A DNA stretch of 64,000 nucleotides from Acidovorax sp. FJL06 (GCF_003852545.1 NZ_QAJR01000007.1:1-64000); one strand, 5' to 3'; positions 26,072-37,802 are shown, numbered from the stretch's first letter. Numbers and translations are program-made. Notes: generated from the sequence alone by a model not told the origin.

Positions 26072-27808
26072 CTAAGTGGCTGGCAGGTTTTTCACTGAAG
26101 AATGCCCGCCAGCTTGCTGATGGGCAAACTCGAACGCCTGGTGCGTACTCAAGAACACCCGTCCCTGCAGCCGCTGGCCCAAGGCCGTGTTTTGCAAGCG
26201 GTCGAGCACGGGGCCTTTGACTTCGGAGAGCCACAGCGCCATGCCGCGCCGCGCCAGGCTGCTTTCCAGGTCGGTCAGCACGCCCAATGCCGTGGCATCG
26301 ATCTGGTTGATGGCCGAGCACACCAGGAGCACGTGGCGGGTGCCGGGCTGGGAGGCGATCAGGCCCTCGACCGTGTCCTGCAAAACCTCTGAATTGGCAA
26401 AGTACAGGCTTTCGTCCACACGCACGGCGATCAGGCCAGGCTCGGTGGCAACGGCGTGGCGTGCCACGTTGCGGAAATGCTCGGTGCCGGGCACACGCCC
26501 CACCACCGCGATGTGTGGGTGGCTGCTGCGCCAGACCAGCGTGCCCAGCGACAGCCCTACCCCCATCAGGATGCCCACCTCCACGCCCCAGGCCATCACG
26601 CCGCCAGCGGTGGCCAGCAGCGACAGGGCGTCGGCCCTGTCGTAGCGCCAGGCCTCGCGCAAGGTCTGCACGTCGATCAGCGACACCACGGCCACGACGA
26701 TGGTGGCAGCCAGCACCGCATGGGGCAGGTAGTGGAACAGCCCCGTGAGCGCCGCAATGACCATCCCCATGAGCACGGCGGACACCACCCCCGCCAGGGG
26801 CGTGTTGGCCCCCGCCGAAAAATTGACCACCGACCGCGCAAAGCCACCGGTGACCGGGAAACCGCCCGACAAGGCGCTGGCCACGTTGGCCGCCCCCAGG
26901 CCCAGCAGCTCGCGGTTGGGCTGTATGCGCTGCTGGCGCTTGAGCGCCAGCGACTGCGCCACCGACACACTCTCCACAAAACCCACCAGGGAGATGAGCA
27001 GTGCAGGCAGCCACAACGGGCCGATGGCCGCAACGGACATGGGTGGAAACGCCAGCACCGGCAACCCTTGCGGCACAGCCCCCACGATGCTGACACCGGC
27101 GGTTTCGTCCCAGCGTAGCGCGGCCACCAGTGCCGTGGAGACCACCACCGCCAGCATGGGGGCGAGTTTGGAGGCCAGGTCGGCCAGCCGGGCATCCACC
27201 CCGGCACGCACCAGACAAGGCGCCAGGGACTTGCGCGCCAGCAGCAGAAATAGCACACAGCCGGCCCCCATGCCCAGGGTCACGCCGTTGGTGTGGGGCA
27301 CCGCATGCGCCAGCTGCAGCGCCATGTCCAGCACATTGCTGCCCCCTGCTTTCACGCCCAGCAAGTGCTTGAGCTGGCCCACGGCAATCAGGATGGCCGA
27401 GCCCGAGATAAAACCGCTGATGACCGGATGGCTCAGAAAGTGCGCGAGAAACCCCAGCCTCAGCACGCCAAACAGCAGCAGCATGCCGCCCGACAAAAGG
27501 GACAGCAGCATGGCCTGCCCCACATAGTCGGCAGAACCCACCGCTGCCAGCGGCTGCAGCGCGCTGGCCGTCATGAGCGAAGCCACCGCCACAGGGCCTA
27601 CCGCCAGCGTCATGCTCGACCCCAGCAGCGCATAAGCCATTATGGGCAGGATGCTGGCGTACAGGCCCATTTCCGGGGGCAAGCCCGCCAGCAAGGCGTA
27701 GGCCAGGCTTTGCGGAATGAGCATCACCGTGACGATCACGCCCGCCACCAGGTCCCCCGAGAGCCAGGACCGCTGGTAGCCGCGCATCCAGCTGGGCACG
27801 AATGGCAT
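26072..27808 (-). CDS. SulP-family anion transporter with STAS domain
   Basis: 578 aa. The N-terminal membrane part shows the SulP signature (GDLVAGVIVTVMLIPQSLAYALLAGLPPEMGLYAS), with 10-14 hydrophobic segments to about residue 415. The cytoplasmic STAS domain at about 440-565 contains the INQIDATALGVL phosphorylation-loop motif. The family carries sulfate, bicarbonate or similar anions. It is the last gene of the bigR-led leftward unit, which makes export or import of sulfate/sulfite produced by persulfide oxidation the likely role. The ATG at 27808 is preferred over upstream sequence that does not look coding. Confidence 0.9.
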   Translation of the reverse strand: MPFVPSWMRGYQRSWLSGDLVAGVIVTVMLIPQSLAYALLAGLPPEMGLYASILPIMAYALLGSSMTLAVGPVAVASLMTASALQPLAAVGSADYVGQAMLLSLLSGGMLLLFGVLRLGFLAHFLSHPVISGFISGSAILIAVGQLKHLLGVKAGGSNVLDMALQLAHAVPHTNGVTLGMGAGCVLFLLLARKSLAPCLVRAGVDARLADLASKLAPMLAVVVSTALVAALRWDETAGVSIVGAVPQGLPVLAFPPMSVAAIGPLWLPALLISLVGFVESVSVAQSLALKRQQRIQPNRELLGLGAANVASALSGGFPVTGGFARSVVNFSAGANTPLAGVVSAVLMGMVIAALTGLFHYLPHAVLAATIVVAVVSLIDVQTLREAWRYDRADALSLLATAGGVMAWGVEVGILMGVGLSLGTLVWRSSHPHIAVVGRVPGTEHFRNVARHAVATEPGLIAVRVDESLYFANSEVLQDTVEGLIASQPGTRHVLLVCSAINQIDATALGVLTDLESSLARRGMALWLSEVKGPVLDRLQNTALGQRLQGRVFLSTHQAFEFAHQQAGGHSSVKNLPAT

Positions 27809-27857
27809 GGGATGGCCTGTGCGTTTCTTGTTCACAACGGCTCTGGGGTCCAGGCGC

Positions 27858-28202
27858 TCAGTCCAGCTGCTGGGCCAGGCCAAACAGCTGGGCCGACCGC
27901 GCGCCTGATCGGCAAAAGGCCAGCGCGGGCCGGGGCGCCGCCGCCAGCACGTCGTGCAGGGCCTGCACCTGCTCGGCGGTGATGGCGCCACTCACCACGG
28001 GCAGGTACACATAGTGCAATCCCGCAGCCCGGGCTGCGTCTTCCAGCACCCGGCTGGTGGGCTGGGCGCCACCGCCCTCCCCGTCCGGCCGGTTGTTGAT
28101 GAGGGTCTTGAACCCCTGGGCGGACACCCAGGCGAAGTCTTCTGCCAGCAACTGGGGCGCCACCGCAAAGTCGGGCGTCAAGGCAATGATCTGCATGCCC
28201 AT
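27858..28202 (-). CDS. DUF442 / TIGR01244 sulfurtransferase-like phosphatase-fold protein
   Basis: 114 aa with a small cysteine-phosphatase/rhodanese-like fold. The catalytic loop AFCRSGARSA has Cys97 and Arg102. INNRPDGEGGGQ-like block (INNRPDGEGGGAQPTS) and YLPVVSGAIT are typical of DUF442 proteins, which in other bacteria are fused to or encoded next to persulfide dioxygenase and BigR. It probably moves sulfane sulfur between thiols. It starts 2 nt from the end of the upstream YeeE-type gene, so the unit is tightly packed. Confidence 0.88.
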   Translation of the reverse strand: MGMQIIALTPDFAVAPQLLAEDFAWVSAQGFKTLINNRPDGEGGGAQPTSRVLEDAARAAGLHYVYLPVVSGAITAEQVQALHDVLAAAPRPALAFCRSGARSAQLFGLAQQLD

Positions 28203-28203
28203 G

Positions 28204-28668
28204 TCAATGTGCTCCTGCCTGGTGGTCGGGAGTGCGCCGCATGCGGCCTTCGGCCATTTCAAACAACCACATGCCTGCCAGCATGGCCAGCACAAACACG
28301 ATGGCCTTGGGCTGCCCGGCTCCGGCCGAAACAATCGCGGGCCCGGGGCAAAAACCCGCCAGACCCCAGCCGGCGCCAAAGACCAGGCTGCCTAGCACCA
28401 GGCGGCGGTCGATGCTGCGGGACGTGGGCAGGTGCATGGCCCCCCCCAGAAAACTGGTCGTGCGTTTCTTGGCCAGGGCAAACGCAAACAGGCCCACTGC
28501 AATGGCACCGCCCATCACAAAAGCCAGCGACGGGTCCCACAGGCCCGCCAGGTCCAGAAAGCCCAGCACCTTGCCGGGGTCGGTCATGCCCGACACGATG
28601 AGGCCCAGGCCAAACACCAGACCCACCACAAATTCAGAGATTCGGCTTTTCACCAAGGATGTGTTCAT
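28204..28668 (-). CDS. YeeE/YedE-type transporter half (DUF6691)
   Basis: 154 aa membrane protein, about four helices. The signature [36 protein letters not shown] near the N-terminus and [19 protein letters not shown] in the second half contain the conserved Cys-Pro-Gly-Pro loop of YeeE/YedE proteins, which take up thiosulfate or other reduced sulfur. It forms a pair with the gene just upstream; together they make up one YeeE-like channel. The pair is standard in bigR operons. Confidence 0.9.
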   Translation of the reverse strand: MNTSLVKSRISEFVVGLVFGLGLIVSGMTDPGKVLGFLDLAGLWDPSLAFVMGGAIAVGLFAFALAKKRTTSFLGGAMHLPTSRSIDRRLVLGSLVFGAGWGLAGFCPGPAIVSAGAGQPKAIVFVLAMLAGMWLFEMAEGRMRRTPDHQAGAH

Positions 28669-28696
28669 TTCAATGCTCCTGTGGATTGCAATGGCC

Positions 28697-29128
28697 TCAG
28701 CCCAGCGCGTGCCGAGCAAGAAACACCGTGACAAACCCCGCGCCCATGAAGGCCAGGGTGGCAACGAGGGAACGGGGCGACAAGCGCGAAAGCCCGCACA
28801 CCCCGTGGCCGCTGGTGCAGCCCGATCCATAGCGCGTGCCCACGCCCACCAACAGGCCCGCAAGCACCACCATGCCCCAGCCGGCATCAATGCGTGGCGC
28901 CGTCGGGCCGGCCAGCACCCAGTACGCCCCGGGGGCCACCAGCATGCCCAGCACAAAGGCCAACCGCCAGCCGATGTCGCCCGCCCGGGGCCGCAGCAAG
29001 CCGCCCACGATGCCGCTGATGCCCAGGATGCGGCCATTGAGCAGCACGAACAGTGCCGATGCCAGGCCTAGCAGAACGCCACCGGCCAAGGCGGTCCAGG
29101 GGGTGAAATGGGTCCAGTCGATCAGCAT
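28697..29128 (-). CDS. YeeE/YedE-type transporter half
   Basis: 143 aa membrane protein. The diagnostic segment [26 protein letters not shown] contains the two Cys residues that thread reduced-sulfur compounds in YeeE-type transporters. Partner of the 154-aa protein encoded next. The start at MLIDWTH (29128) overlaps the bigR stop by 7 nt, so it is translated from the bigR transcript. Confidence 0.9.
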   Translation of the reverse strand: MLIDWTHFTPWTALAGGVLLGLASALFVLLNGRILGISGIVGGLLRPRAGDIGWRLAFVLGMLVAPGAYWVLAGPTAPRIDAGWGMVVLAGLLVGVGTRYGSGCTSGHGVCGLSRLSPRSLVATLAFMGAGFVTVFLARHALG

Positions 29129-29493
29129 TCCTGCGCCTCCTTGGCGGTGCCTTGTGCCGGCCCGCAAAACTGTTCAAACAACACGTTCATCACCGCCAGC
29201 GCCTGGGGGCTGGCGATCTTGTAATAGATGTTCTTGCCCTCGCGGCGCGTGCTCACCAGGCCCTCTTCGCGCAGCACCCCCAGTTGCTGGGACAGGGTGG
29301 GCTGGGAGATGCCCACCAACGCCTCCAACTCCCCCACCCTTTTCTCCCCCTGGGTGAGCTGGCACAGCAGCAGCAGGCGATCGGGGTTGGAGAGCACCTT
29401 CATAAGGCGGCAGGCGCTGTCGGCCGAGCGGCGCAGGCTTTCCAGTTCGATGGGGGCTTCGGTGAGCATGGGCGCACTCCTGTTCGATTGCAT
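29122..29493 (-). CDS. bigR: ArsR-family persulfide-responsive repressor BigR
   Basis: 123 aa winged-helix regulator. The DNA-binding region is VGELEALVGISQPTLSQQLGVLREEGLVSTRREGKNIYYKI. Two cysteines, Cys44 (LLLCQLTQGEK) and Cys110 (EQFCGPA), are 66 residues apart. That is the spacing of the redox pair Cys42/Cys108 known from Xylella BigR, which form a disulfide or tetrasulfide on reaction with persulfide and release DNA. The -10 box lies 7 nt before the ATG at 29493, supporting this start over the Met at 29469. It sits at the centre of the divergent sulfur cluster. Confidence 0.92.
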   Translation of the reverse strand: MQSNRSAPMLTEAPIELESLRRSADSACRLMKVLSNPDRLLLLCQLTQGEKRVGELEALVGISQPTLSQQLGVLREEGLVSTRREGKNIYYKIASPQALAVMNVLFEQFCGPAQGTAKEAQEC

Positions 29494-29500
29494 TTTCGAT

Positions 29501-29535
29501 ATTCTATTGACTAACAATCTATAAGTCAATAAACT
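29501..29535. promoter_or_regulatory. Symmetric divergent promoter and BigR operator
   Basis: Inverted repeat TATTGACT (29505-29512) - 11 nt - AGTCAATA (29524-29531). Each arm contains a -35 box. Rightward: TTGACT - 17 nt - TAAACT (29530-29535). Leftward: TTGACT (29529-29524) - 17 nt - TAGAAT (29506-29501). A BigR dimer on the repeat would cover both -35 boxes at once and silence both arms of the cluster. Confidence 0.8.
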
Positions 29536-29570
29536 ATTCACGTCGAAATTGAAATCCAAGGAAAGAAGCG

Positions 29571-30431
29571 ATGAAACCCCAGATACAGGCCTTCTTTGAC
29601 GACGCCACCTGGACGGTGAGCTATGTCGTCTTCGACCAGCCCAGCGGGCACTGCGCCCTGGTGGATTCGGTGCTGGACTACGACCCCAAATCGGGCCGCA
29701 CCCGCACACATTCCGCCGAACGCCTGATCGAGTTCGTGCAGACCCACGGCCTGACCGTGCAATGGATTCTGGAAACCCATGCGCATGCCGACCACCTGTC
29801 GGCCGCGCACTACCTGCGCAACAAGCTGGGGGGGCGCATTGCGATCGGCGCCGCCATCACCCAGGTGCAGGACGTTTTCAAGGCCGTGTTCCATCTGGAG
29901 CCCGACTTCCGCCCGGATGGCCGCCAGTTCGACCACCTGCTGCAGGACAACGAGGTGTTCCACATCGGCCAGCTAAAGGCCACTGCGCTTGCCGTGCCCG
30001 GCCACACTCCGGCCTGCATGGCCTACCAGGTGGGCGACGCCGTGTTGGTGGGCGACACCCTGTTCATGCCCGACGTGGGCACGGCGCGCTGCGACTTCCC
30101 CGGGGGCAACGCACATCAGCTCTACCAGTCGGTGCGCAAACTGCTGAGCCTGCCGCCCGACACACGGCTCTACATGTGCCACGACTACCCCCCGGCCGGG
30201 CGCGCCACCGCCTGGCAGACCACGGTGGCCGAGCAGCGCGCCCACAACATCCATGTGCACGATGGTGTGACCGAAGAGGCCTTTGTGGCCCTGCGCACCC
30301 GGCGTGATACCACGCTGGAAATGCCCACGCTGATCCTGCCCTCGGTGCAGGTCAACATCCGGGCCGGGGCCATGCCACCGGCCGAAAGCAATGGGGTCGC
30401 CTACCTCAAGATCCCGGTCAACGCGCTGTAA
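29571..30431 (+). CDS. blh: Persulfide dioxygenase-like metallo-beta-lactamase-fold hydrolase (Blh/ETHE1 family)
   Basis: 286 aa. The metal-binding motif THAHADH lies near residue 65, a further His in VPGHTPACMAYQ, the bridging Asp in LVGDTLFMPDVGTARCDFPGG, and the last His in YMCHDYPP. Mononuclear-iron persulfide dioxygenases of the ETHE1/Blh type oxidise glutathione persulfide to sulfite; the TARCDFPGG segment fits that group rather than glyoxalase II. First gene of the rightward arm under the BigR operator. Confidence 0.92.
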   Translation: MKPQIQAFFDDATWTVSYVVFDQPSGHCALVDSVLDYDPKSGRTRTHSAERLIEFVQTHGLTVQWILETHAHADHLSAAHYLRNKLGGRIAIGAAITQVQDVFKAVFHLEPDFRPDGRQFDHLLQDNEVFHIGQLKATALAVPGHTPACMAYQVGDAVLVGDTLFMPDVGTARCDFPGGNAHQLYQSVRKLLSLPPDTRLYMCHDYPPAGRATAWQTTVAEQRAHNIHVHDGVTEEAFVALRTRRDTTLEMPTLILPSVQVNIRAGAMPPAESNGVAYLKIPVNAL

Positions 30432-30472
30432 CGGTTTTTCCTCTACCCATCTGAACCAACCCGGAGGTTTTC

Positions 30473-30919
30473 ATGAGCAATGAACAGGTCACCGTCGAAC
30501 TCGTCCAGCAGCAGGACTACCGCTTCGACATCCAGTTCGGTGATTCCATCCCCAACCTGATCGGTGACGAACCCGCACCGCTGGGCAGCGGCATGGGGCC
30601 ATCGCCCGTGCAATTGCTGTGCGCCGCCGTGGGCAACTGCCTGAGCGACTCGCTGCTGTTTGCCCTGCGCAAGTTCAAGCAGGCCCCCGAACCCCTGCGC
30701 GCCAGCGTGGTGGCCGAGGTGGGCCGCAACCCCGAAGGCCGCCTGCGTGTGCTGGGCATCGACGCCACCCTGCGCCTGGGCGTGCCTGCGGCCCAGTTGC
30801 AGCACCTGGACCGCGTGCTCAGCCAGTTCGAGACCTATTGCACCGTGACCCAGAGCGTGGGCCAGGGCATTCCCATCGTTCTGCATGTGCTGGACGCAGA
30901 CAACCTGGTTCTGAAATGA
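30473..30919 (+). CDS. OsmC-family peroxiredoxin-like protein
   Basis: 148 aa. OsmC/Ohr-fold with its two reactive cysteines: the first in AAVGNCLSDSLLFAL, the second in FETYCTVTQSVGQG. These proteins reduce organic peroxides with thiols. In this setting (41 nt after the persulfide dioxygenase gene, same strand), reduction of persulfides or hydropersulfide-derived peroxides is a reasonable inference. It is less like Ohr than like the OsmC proteins found in sulfur clusters. Confidence 0.85.
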   Translation: MSNEQVTVELVQQQDYRFDIQFGDSIPNLIGDEPAPLGSGMGPSPVQLLCAAVGNCLSDSLLFALRKFKQAPEPLRASVVAEVGRNPEGRLRVLGIDATLRLGVPAAQLQHLDRVLSQFETYCTVTQSVGQGIPIVLHVLDADNLVLK

Positions 30920-31001
30920 CCCGACGCCTCTGGCCGGGCAACCCAGGCCCGCCAGCACCGCCTCCCTTCATCCACCCCAAACCCCAAGCAAAGGATTCAC
31001 A

Positions 31002-31193
31002 ATGAACACCAACGTAGGAACCCTGGACCGTGCACTGCGCATCCTGGCAGGCCTGGTACTGATTGCCCTCGCCGCCACCGGCACCGTCGGATGGTGGGGC
31101 TGGCTGGGCGTGGTACCCCTGGCCACCGGCCTGTTCCGCTTCTGCCCCGCCTACACGCTGCTGGGCATCAACACCTGTCCCATGAAGAAGTAA
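31002..31193 (+). CDS. DUF2892 (YgaP-type transmembrane) small protein
   Basis: 63 aa. MNTNVGTLDRALRILAGLVLIAL starts the DUF2892 domain, two membrane helices with RFCPAYTLLGINTC at the end. The same segment is the membrane anchor of the sulfurtransferase YgaP, and stand-alone versions accompany sulfide-oxidation genes. The two Cys in the C-terminal loop may hold sulfane sulfur; that is inference. An AAAGGA ribosome site precedes the ATG. Confidence 0.88.
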   Translation: MNTNVGTLDRALRILAGLVLIALAATGTVGWWGWLGVVPLATGLFRFCPAYTLLGINTCPMKK

Positions 31194-31252
31194 CCCCACC
31201 CCGCGTGCGGCGCCACTGCGTGCGCGCATGCTCGCACCACAAGGAACATGGA

Positions 31253-31606
31253 ATGAGCACTTTTGACCACACCGGCCTCATCCAGGGCATCAACGAAAGC
31301 CTGGCCACCTTCCGCAAGGCCCAGCCCGACACCATGCGCGGCTTTGCACAACTGGCGCAGGCCTCCATGGCCGAAGGCACGCTGAGCGGCAAACACAAGG
31401 AGCTGATCGCCCTGGCCATCGGCGTCACCCAGCGCTGCTCGGGCTGCATTGGCTTTCACGTCAAAGCGCTGCAGAAACTGGGCGCCACCCGCACCGAGCT
31501 GGAGGAGATGCTCGCCGTGTGCGTGTACATGGGCGGCGGCCCAGCGCTCATGTACACGGCCGAGGCCTTGAAGGCCTGGGACACACTGGCCGCCGGCAAC
31601 GCCTAG
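31253..31606 (+). CDS. AhpD-like carboxymuconolactone decarboxylase-family protein
   Basis: 117 aa all-helical protein. CSGCIGFH supplies the AhpD catalytic set Cys62-x-x-Cys65 and His69. In AhpD this pair passes electrons to a peroxidase. It is the last gene of the rightward BigR arm, so a disulfide/persulfide reductase role coupled to the OsmC protein is likely, though not shown. The start at 31253 gives the normal family length. Confidence 0.87.
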   Translation: MSTFDHTGLIQGINESLATFRKAQPDTMRGFAQLAQASMAEGTLSGKHKELIALAIGVTQRCSGCIGFHVKALQKLGATRTELEEMLAVCVYMGGGPALMYTAEALKAWDTLAAGNA

Positions 31607-31817
31607 GCCACGGCGGGCCGCGGTAAAAAAGTCCTGGCACAAAGCCCCCTCTTCCATTACTTTGCGCCACGGACTCATGGCGGACCTCATCCGCTGACAT
31701 GCGCGACCTTGCGCGCGCGTGACACACCGCCACACCGAAGCAGCGGTCGGCTGTTATAAATCGGTTTACATTTTGTGCGTCCATCCATGAGACTGTTGCA
31801 AAAAAGGGGGGATCGTC

Positions 31818-32348
31818 ATGCAAGCATGTCTTTCGGAGGCGCGCCGAGGGGCCGCTCGGTTCGTGGGCGCTGTGCTCACCACGCTCGTCCTGGGCACTGC
31901 GGCCGCCCAGGCCCTGGACAAGGCCACGGGCCCGGTGATCCTCACCATCGAGGGCGCCATCACCCAGACCAACCAGGGCCAGCAGGCGCAGTTCGACATG
32001 AAGATGCTGGAGAAGCTGCCCCAGCACAGCTTTTCTACCCAGACCCCCTGGTACCCCAACGCCGTCTCCTTCACCGGCCCCTTGCTGCGCGATGTGCTCG
32101 CCGCCGTGGGCGCCAAGGGCAGCAAGATCACGGCCGTGGCCCTGAACGACTACAAGACCGAGATCCCGCTCGAAGACGCCACCCGCCACGACGTGATCGT
32201 GGCCCGGCTGATGAACAACCGGCCCATGCCCGTGCGCGAAAAAGGCCCGCTGTTCATCGTCTACCCCTTCGACACCAAGGCCGAGTTGCGCAGCGAGCTG
32301 TACTACAACCGTGCGGCCTGGCAGCTCAACGCCCTGCGCATCCGCTAA
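31818..32348 (+). CDS. Exported pterin-binding-fold protein (oxidoreductase molybdopterin-binding domain like)
   Basis: 176 aa with an N-terminal signal or anchor (hydrophobic stretch about 15-32, ending AAAQA). The mature part resembles the sulfite-oxidase molybdopterin-binding domain in reduced form (VILTIEGAITQTN..., FSTQTPWYPNAVSFTGPLLRDVLAAVGAKG, IVYPFDTKAELRSELYYNRAAWQL). The Cys that would coordinate molybdenum is not seen, so it is probably a binding or sensing domain rather than an enzyme. It lies 36 nt upstream of a hybrid kinase and may serve as its periplasmic partner. Confidence 0.72.
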   Translation: MQACLSEARRGAARFVGAVLTTLVLGTAAAQALDKATGPVILTIEGAITQTNQGQQAQFDMKMLEKLPQHSFSTQTPWYPNAVSFTGPLLRDVLAAVGAKGSKITAVALNDYKTEIPLEDATRHDVIVARLMNNRPMPVREKGPLFIVYPFDTKAELRSELYYNRAAWQLNALRIR

Positions 32349-32384
32349 CCCGCTGCCCGGCCAGGCCCCGCAGACACTCCACGC

Positions 32385-35436
<3,052 letters not shown>

Positions 35437-35444
<8 letters not shown>

Positions 35445-36609
35445 CCCGATGGAATTGAGCGGCAAATGCACAGTGCTGGTGGTGGACGACACCCCCGACA
35501 ACCTCTCGCTGATGAGCGACCTGCTGCGCACGGATTACAAGGTCAAGCTCGCACCCAGCGGTGAGCGCGCGCTGCAGATCGTGGGGGGCGAAAGCAAGCC
35601 CGACCTGATCCTGCTGGACATCATGATGCCGGACATGGACGGCTACGAGGTGCTGCGCCGCCTGCAGTTCAACCCCGACACCGAGGACATCCCGGTGATC
35701 TTCCTCACCGCCATGAGCGCCTCGGAGGACGAAAGCGTGGGCCTGGAGCTGGGGGCGGTGGACTACATCACCAAGCCCGTCAACCCCGCCATCGTGATGG
35801 CCCGGGTGCGCAACCACCTGCAGCTCAAACGGGCGCGCGATTTTCTTGCCCACCACAACAACTTCCTGGAGCAGGAAGTGGCCTCGCGCACACAGGCCCT
35901 GGCCGAGCTGCAGGACGCTACCATCCGCGCCATGGCCTCGCTGGCCGAAACGCGCGACAACGAAACCGGCAACCACATCCGGCGCACCCAGCACTACGTG
36001 GAGGCCCTGGCCCGCCACCTGCAAAACCACCCGCGCTTCAAGGAAGAACTGACCGACACCAACATCGAGACGATCTTCAAGTCCGCCCCGCTGCACGACA
36101 TCGGCAAGGTGGGCATCCCCGACCGCATCCTGCTCAAGCCCGGCAAGCTCACGCCCGAAGAATTCGAGATCATGAAGACCCACACCACGCTGGGCCGCGA
36201 CGCCATCGTGGCCGCCGAGAGCGAGACCACGCAGGACAACCCGTTCTTCCGCTACGCCAAGGAGATCACCTACAGCCACCAGGAAAAGTGGGACGGCTCG
36301 GGCTACCCCGAAGGCCTGATGGGCAACAACATCCCGCTGTCGGCGCGCCTCATGGCCGTGGCCGATGTGTACGACGCGCTGATCTCCGAGCGCGTGTACA
36401 AGGCCGCGTTCACCCACGAAAAGGCCGTCGAAATCATCCGCGAGGGCCGGAGCAGCCATTTCGACCCCGACATGGTGGACGCCTTCCTCGTGCTGTCCGA
36501 AGAGTTTCGCCGCATTGCCCGGCGTTTTGCCGACGGCGAGCCTGCCGCGCTGGCGCACAGGGACCGCCTGGCCGCCGACCTGCCCGCGGCAGAACGCGCC
36601 GAGATCTGA
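35437..36609 (+). CDS. HD-GYP response regulator (cyclic di-GMP phosphodiesterase)
   Basis: 390 aa. Receiver domain with phosphoacceptor Asp61 ([11 protein letters not shown]) and switch Lys in ITKPVNP. A helical linker follows, then an HD-GYP domain with His220-Asp221 ([19 protein letters not shown]) and Gly-Tyr-Pro at 289-291 (GSGYPEGL). It should hydrolyse cyclic di-GMP when phosphorylated. The ribosome site AAGGAGG at 35421-35427 lies inside the end of the kinase gene, and the reading frames overlap by 8 nt, so kinase and regulator are coupled. Confidence 0.93.
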
Positions 36610-36614
36610 AAGGC

Positions 36615-37559
36615 ATGCAGCACCCGCCCAGCAGACGCCCCATGCACCCCGCACAAACCACCGTCCTGCTGGCCGAAGGCGCAGGCGCCATGCGCCAGGC
36701 CCTGGCCAGCCAGCTCGAAGGGGCAGGCTTCGCCCGCGTGCTGCAGGCCAGGGACGGCCTGCGCGCGCTGCAGATCCTGCGCTCCGAACCCGTGCAGGTG
36801 GTGGTGGCCGACCTGGACATGCCGGTGCACAGCGGCCTGGAGGTGCTCGAAGCCCTGCGGGCCGAGCCGCGCCTGGCCGGCCTGCCCTTTCTGCTCATGT
36901 CGGGCAGTCTGGACCGGGCTGCGGCCGCCAAGGCCATCCAGCTGGGCATTGACGACCTGCTGATCAAACCCTTCACCACCCGCCGGCTGCTGGAGCGCAT
37001 GCAGCGCGTGCTCACGCGCGGGGCCGCACCGCCCGCCGCCGAGCCCGCCCCGGAGGGCGACGGCACAGCCGACCGCGCCACCCTGCTGGTGGTGGACGAC
37101 ACCCCCGACAACCTGCAGCTGATGGCCGGCCTGTTCCGCGACCGCTTCAAGGTCAAGGTGGCGCAGAACGGTGAGAAGGCTCTCAGCATCTGCCAGTCCG
37201 ACGCGCCGCCCGATGTCATCCTGCTGGATGTGATGATGCCCGGCATGGACGGCTTTGAGGTGGCGCGCCGGCTGCGCGAGCACCACACCTCCGAGTACAT
37301 GCCCATCATCTTCGTGACCGCCATCACCGACGAGATGGCCCGCCACAAAGGGCTGAGCCTGGGCGCCATCGACTACGTCTTCAAACCCATCGACCCCGAG
37401 CTGCTCAAGCTGCGCGTGAGCAACCTCATGGTCTATGTGGAGCACCGCAAGCAGTTGCAGAAGGACATGGACCTGCTGCGCGAAAACGCGCAACTGCGCG
37501 CCGAGGTGCAGCGGCTGAGCTCCGACCTGCTGCGCTTGCAGACCACGGTGGACGCCTAG
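36615..37559 (+). CDS. Double-receiver response regulator without output domain
   Basis: 314 aa. Receiver A (about 15-130) keeps the phosphoacceptor (VVVADLDMP, Asp66) and the Lys of LLIKPF, but its acidic pair is reduced to AE (VLLAEGAG, Glu21) instead of two acidic residues. Receiver B (about 150-270) is complete ([28 protein letters not shown]). A C-terminal coiled coil (about 280-314) ends the protein. It starts 5 nt after the HD-GYP gene. A later ATG at 36642 is possible. Probably an intermediate or connector in the same relay. Confidence 0.88.
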   Translation: MQHPPSRRPMHPAQTTVLLAEGAGAMRQALASQLEGAGFARVLQARDGLRALQILRSEPVQVVVADLDMPVHSGLEVLEALRAEPRLAGLPFLLMSGSLDRAAAAKAIQLGIDDLLIKPFTTRRLLERMQRVLTRGAAPPAAEPAPEGDGTADRATLLVVDDTPDNLQLMAGLFRDRFKVKVAQNGEKALSICQSDAPPDVILLDVMMPGMDGFEVARRLREHHTSEYMPIIFVTAITDEMARHKGLSLGAIDYVFKPIDPELLKLRVSNLMVYVEHRKQLQKDMDLLRENAQLRAEVQRLSSDLLRLQTTVDA

Positions 37560-37737
37560 GAAACCTCCGCGCGAATCATCGCGCCGCGTGCATCTGCCGC
37601 TCGATTTGTGCAGCGGCTCCCTGGCGGTGCTCGGCTTACGGGCCAAGCCTGCCGATCGCCATTCCTCCCGCGTTTTCGGTGCTTCCGGATTTCGGCAACG
37701 GCGTCTTTTTTTTGCCGACACAAAACAGCCTACTTGC

Positions 37738-37781
37738 TTGATTTGGACAATTGCCCTAATAATTAGGCCAATCATCCTAAT
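37738..37781 (+). promoter_or_regulatory. Promoter and palindromic operator of the OYE-tetR unit
   Basis: Possible promoter TTGATT (37738-37743) - 16 nt - TAATTA (37760-37765). Palindrome CCTAAT-A-ATTAGG (37755-37767) covers the -10, and a second CCTAAT half-site follows at 37776-37781. The arrangement fits autorepression by the TetR protein encoded at 38902. Confidence 0.5.
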
Positions 37782-37802
37782 CGATGTTGAAAGGAGGTTT
37801 TC

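Noticed and set aside
37690-37720. Hairpin TCGGCAA / TTGCCGA with a T-run in its loop as a terminator
   Set aside because: The T-run is in the loop, not after the stem, and the loop is 13 nt long; weak as a terminator.
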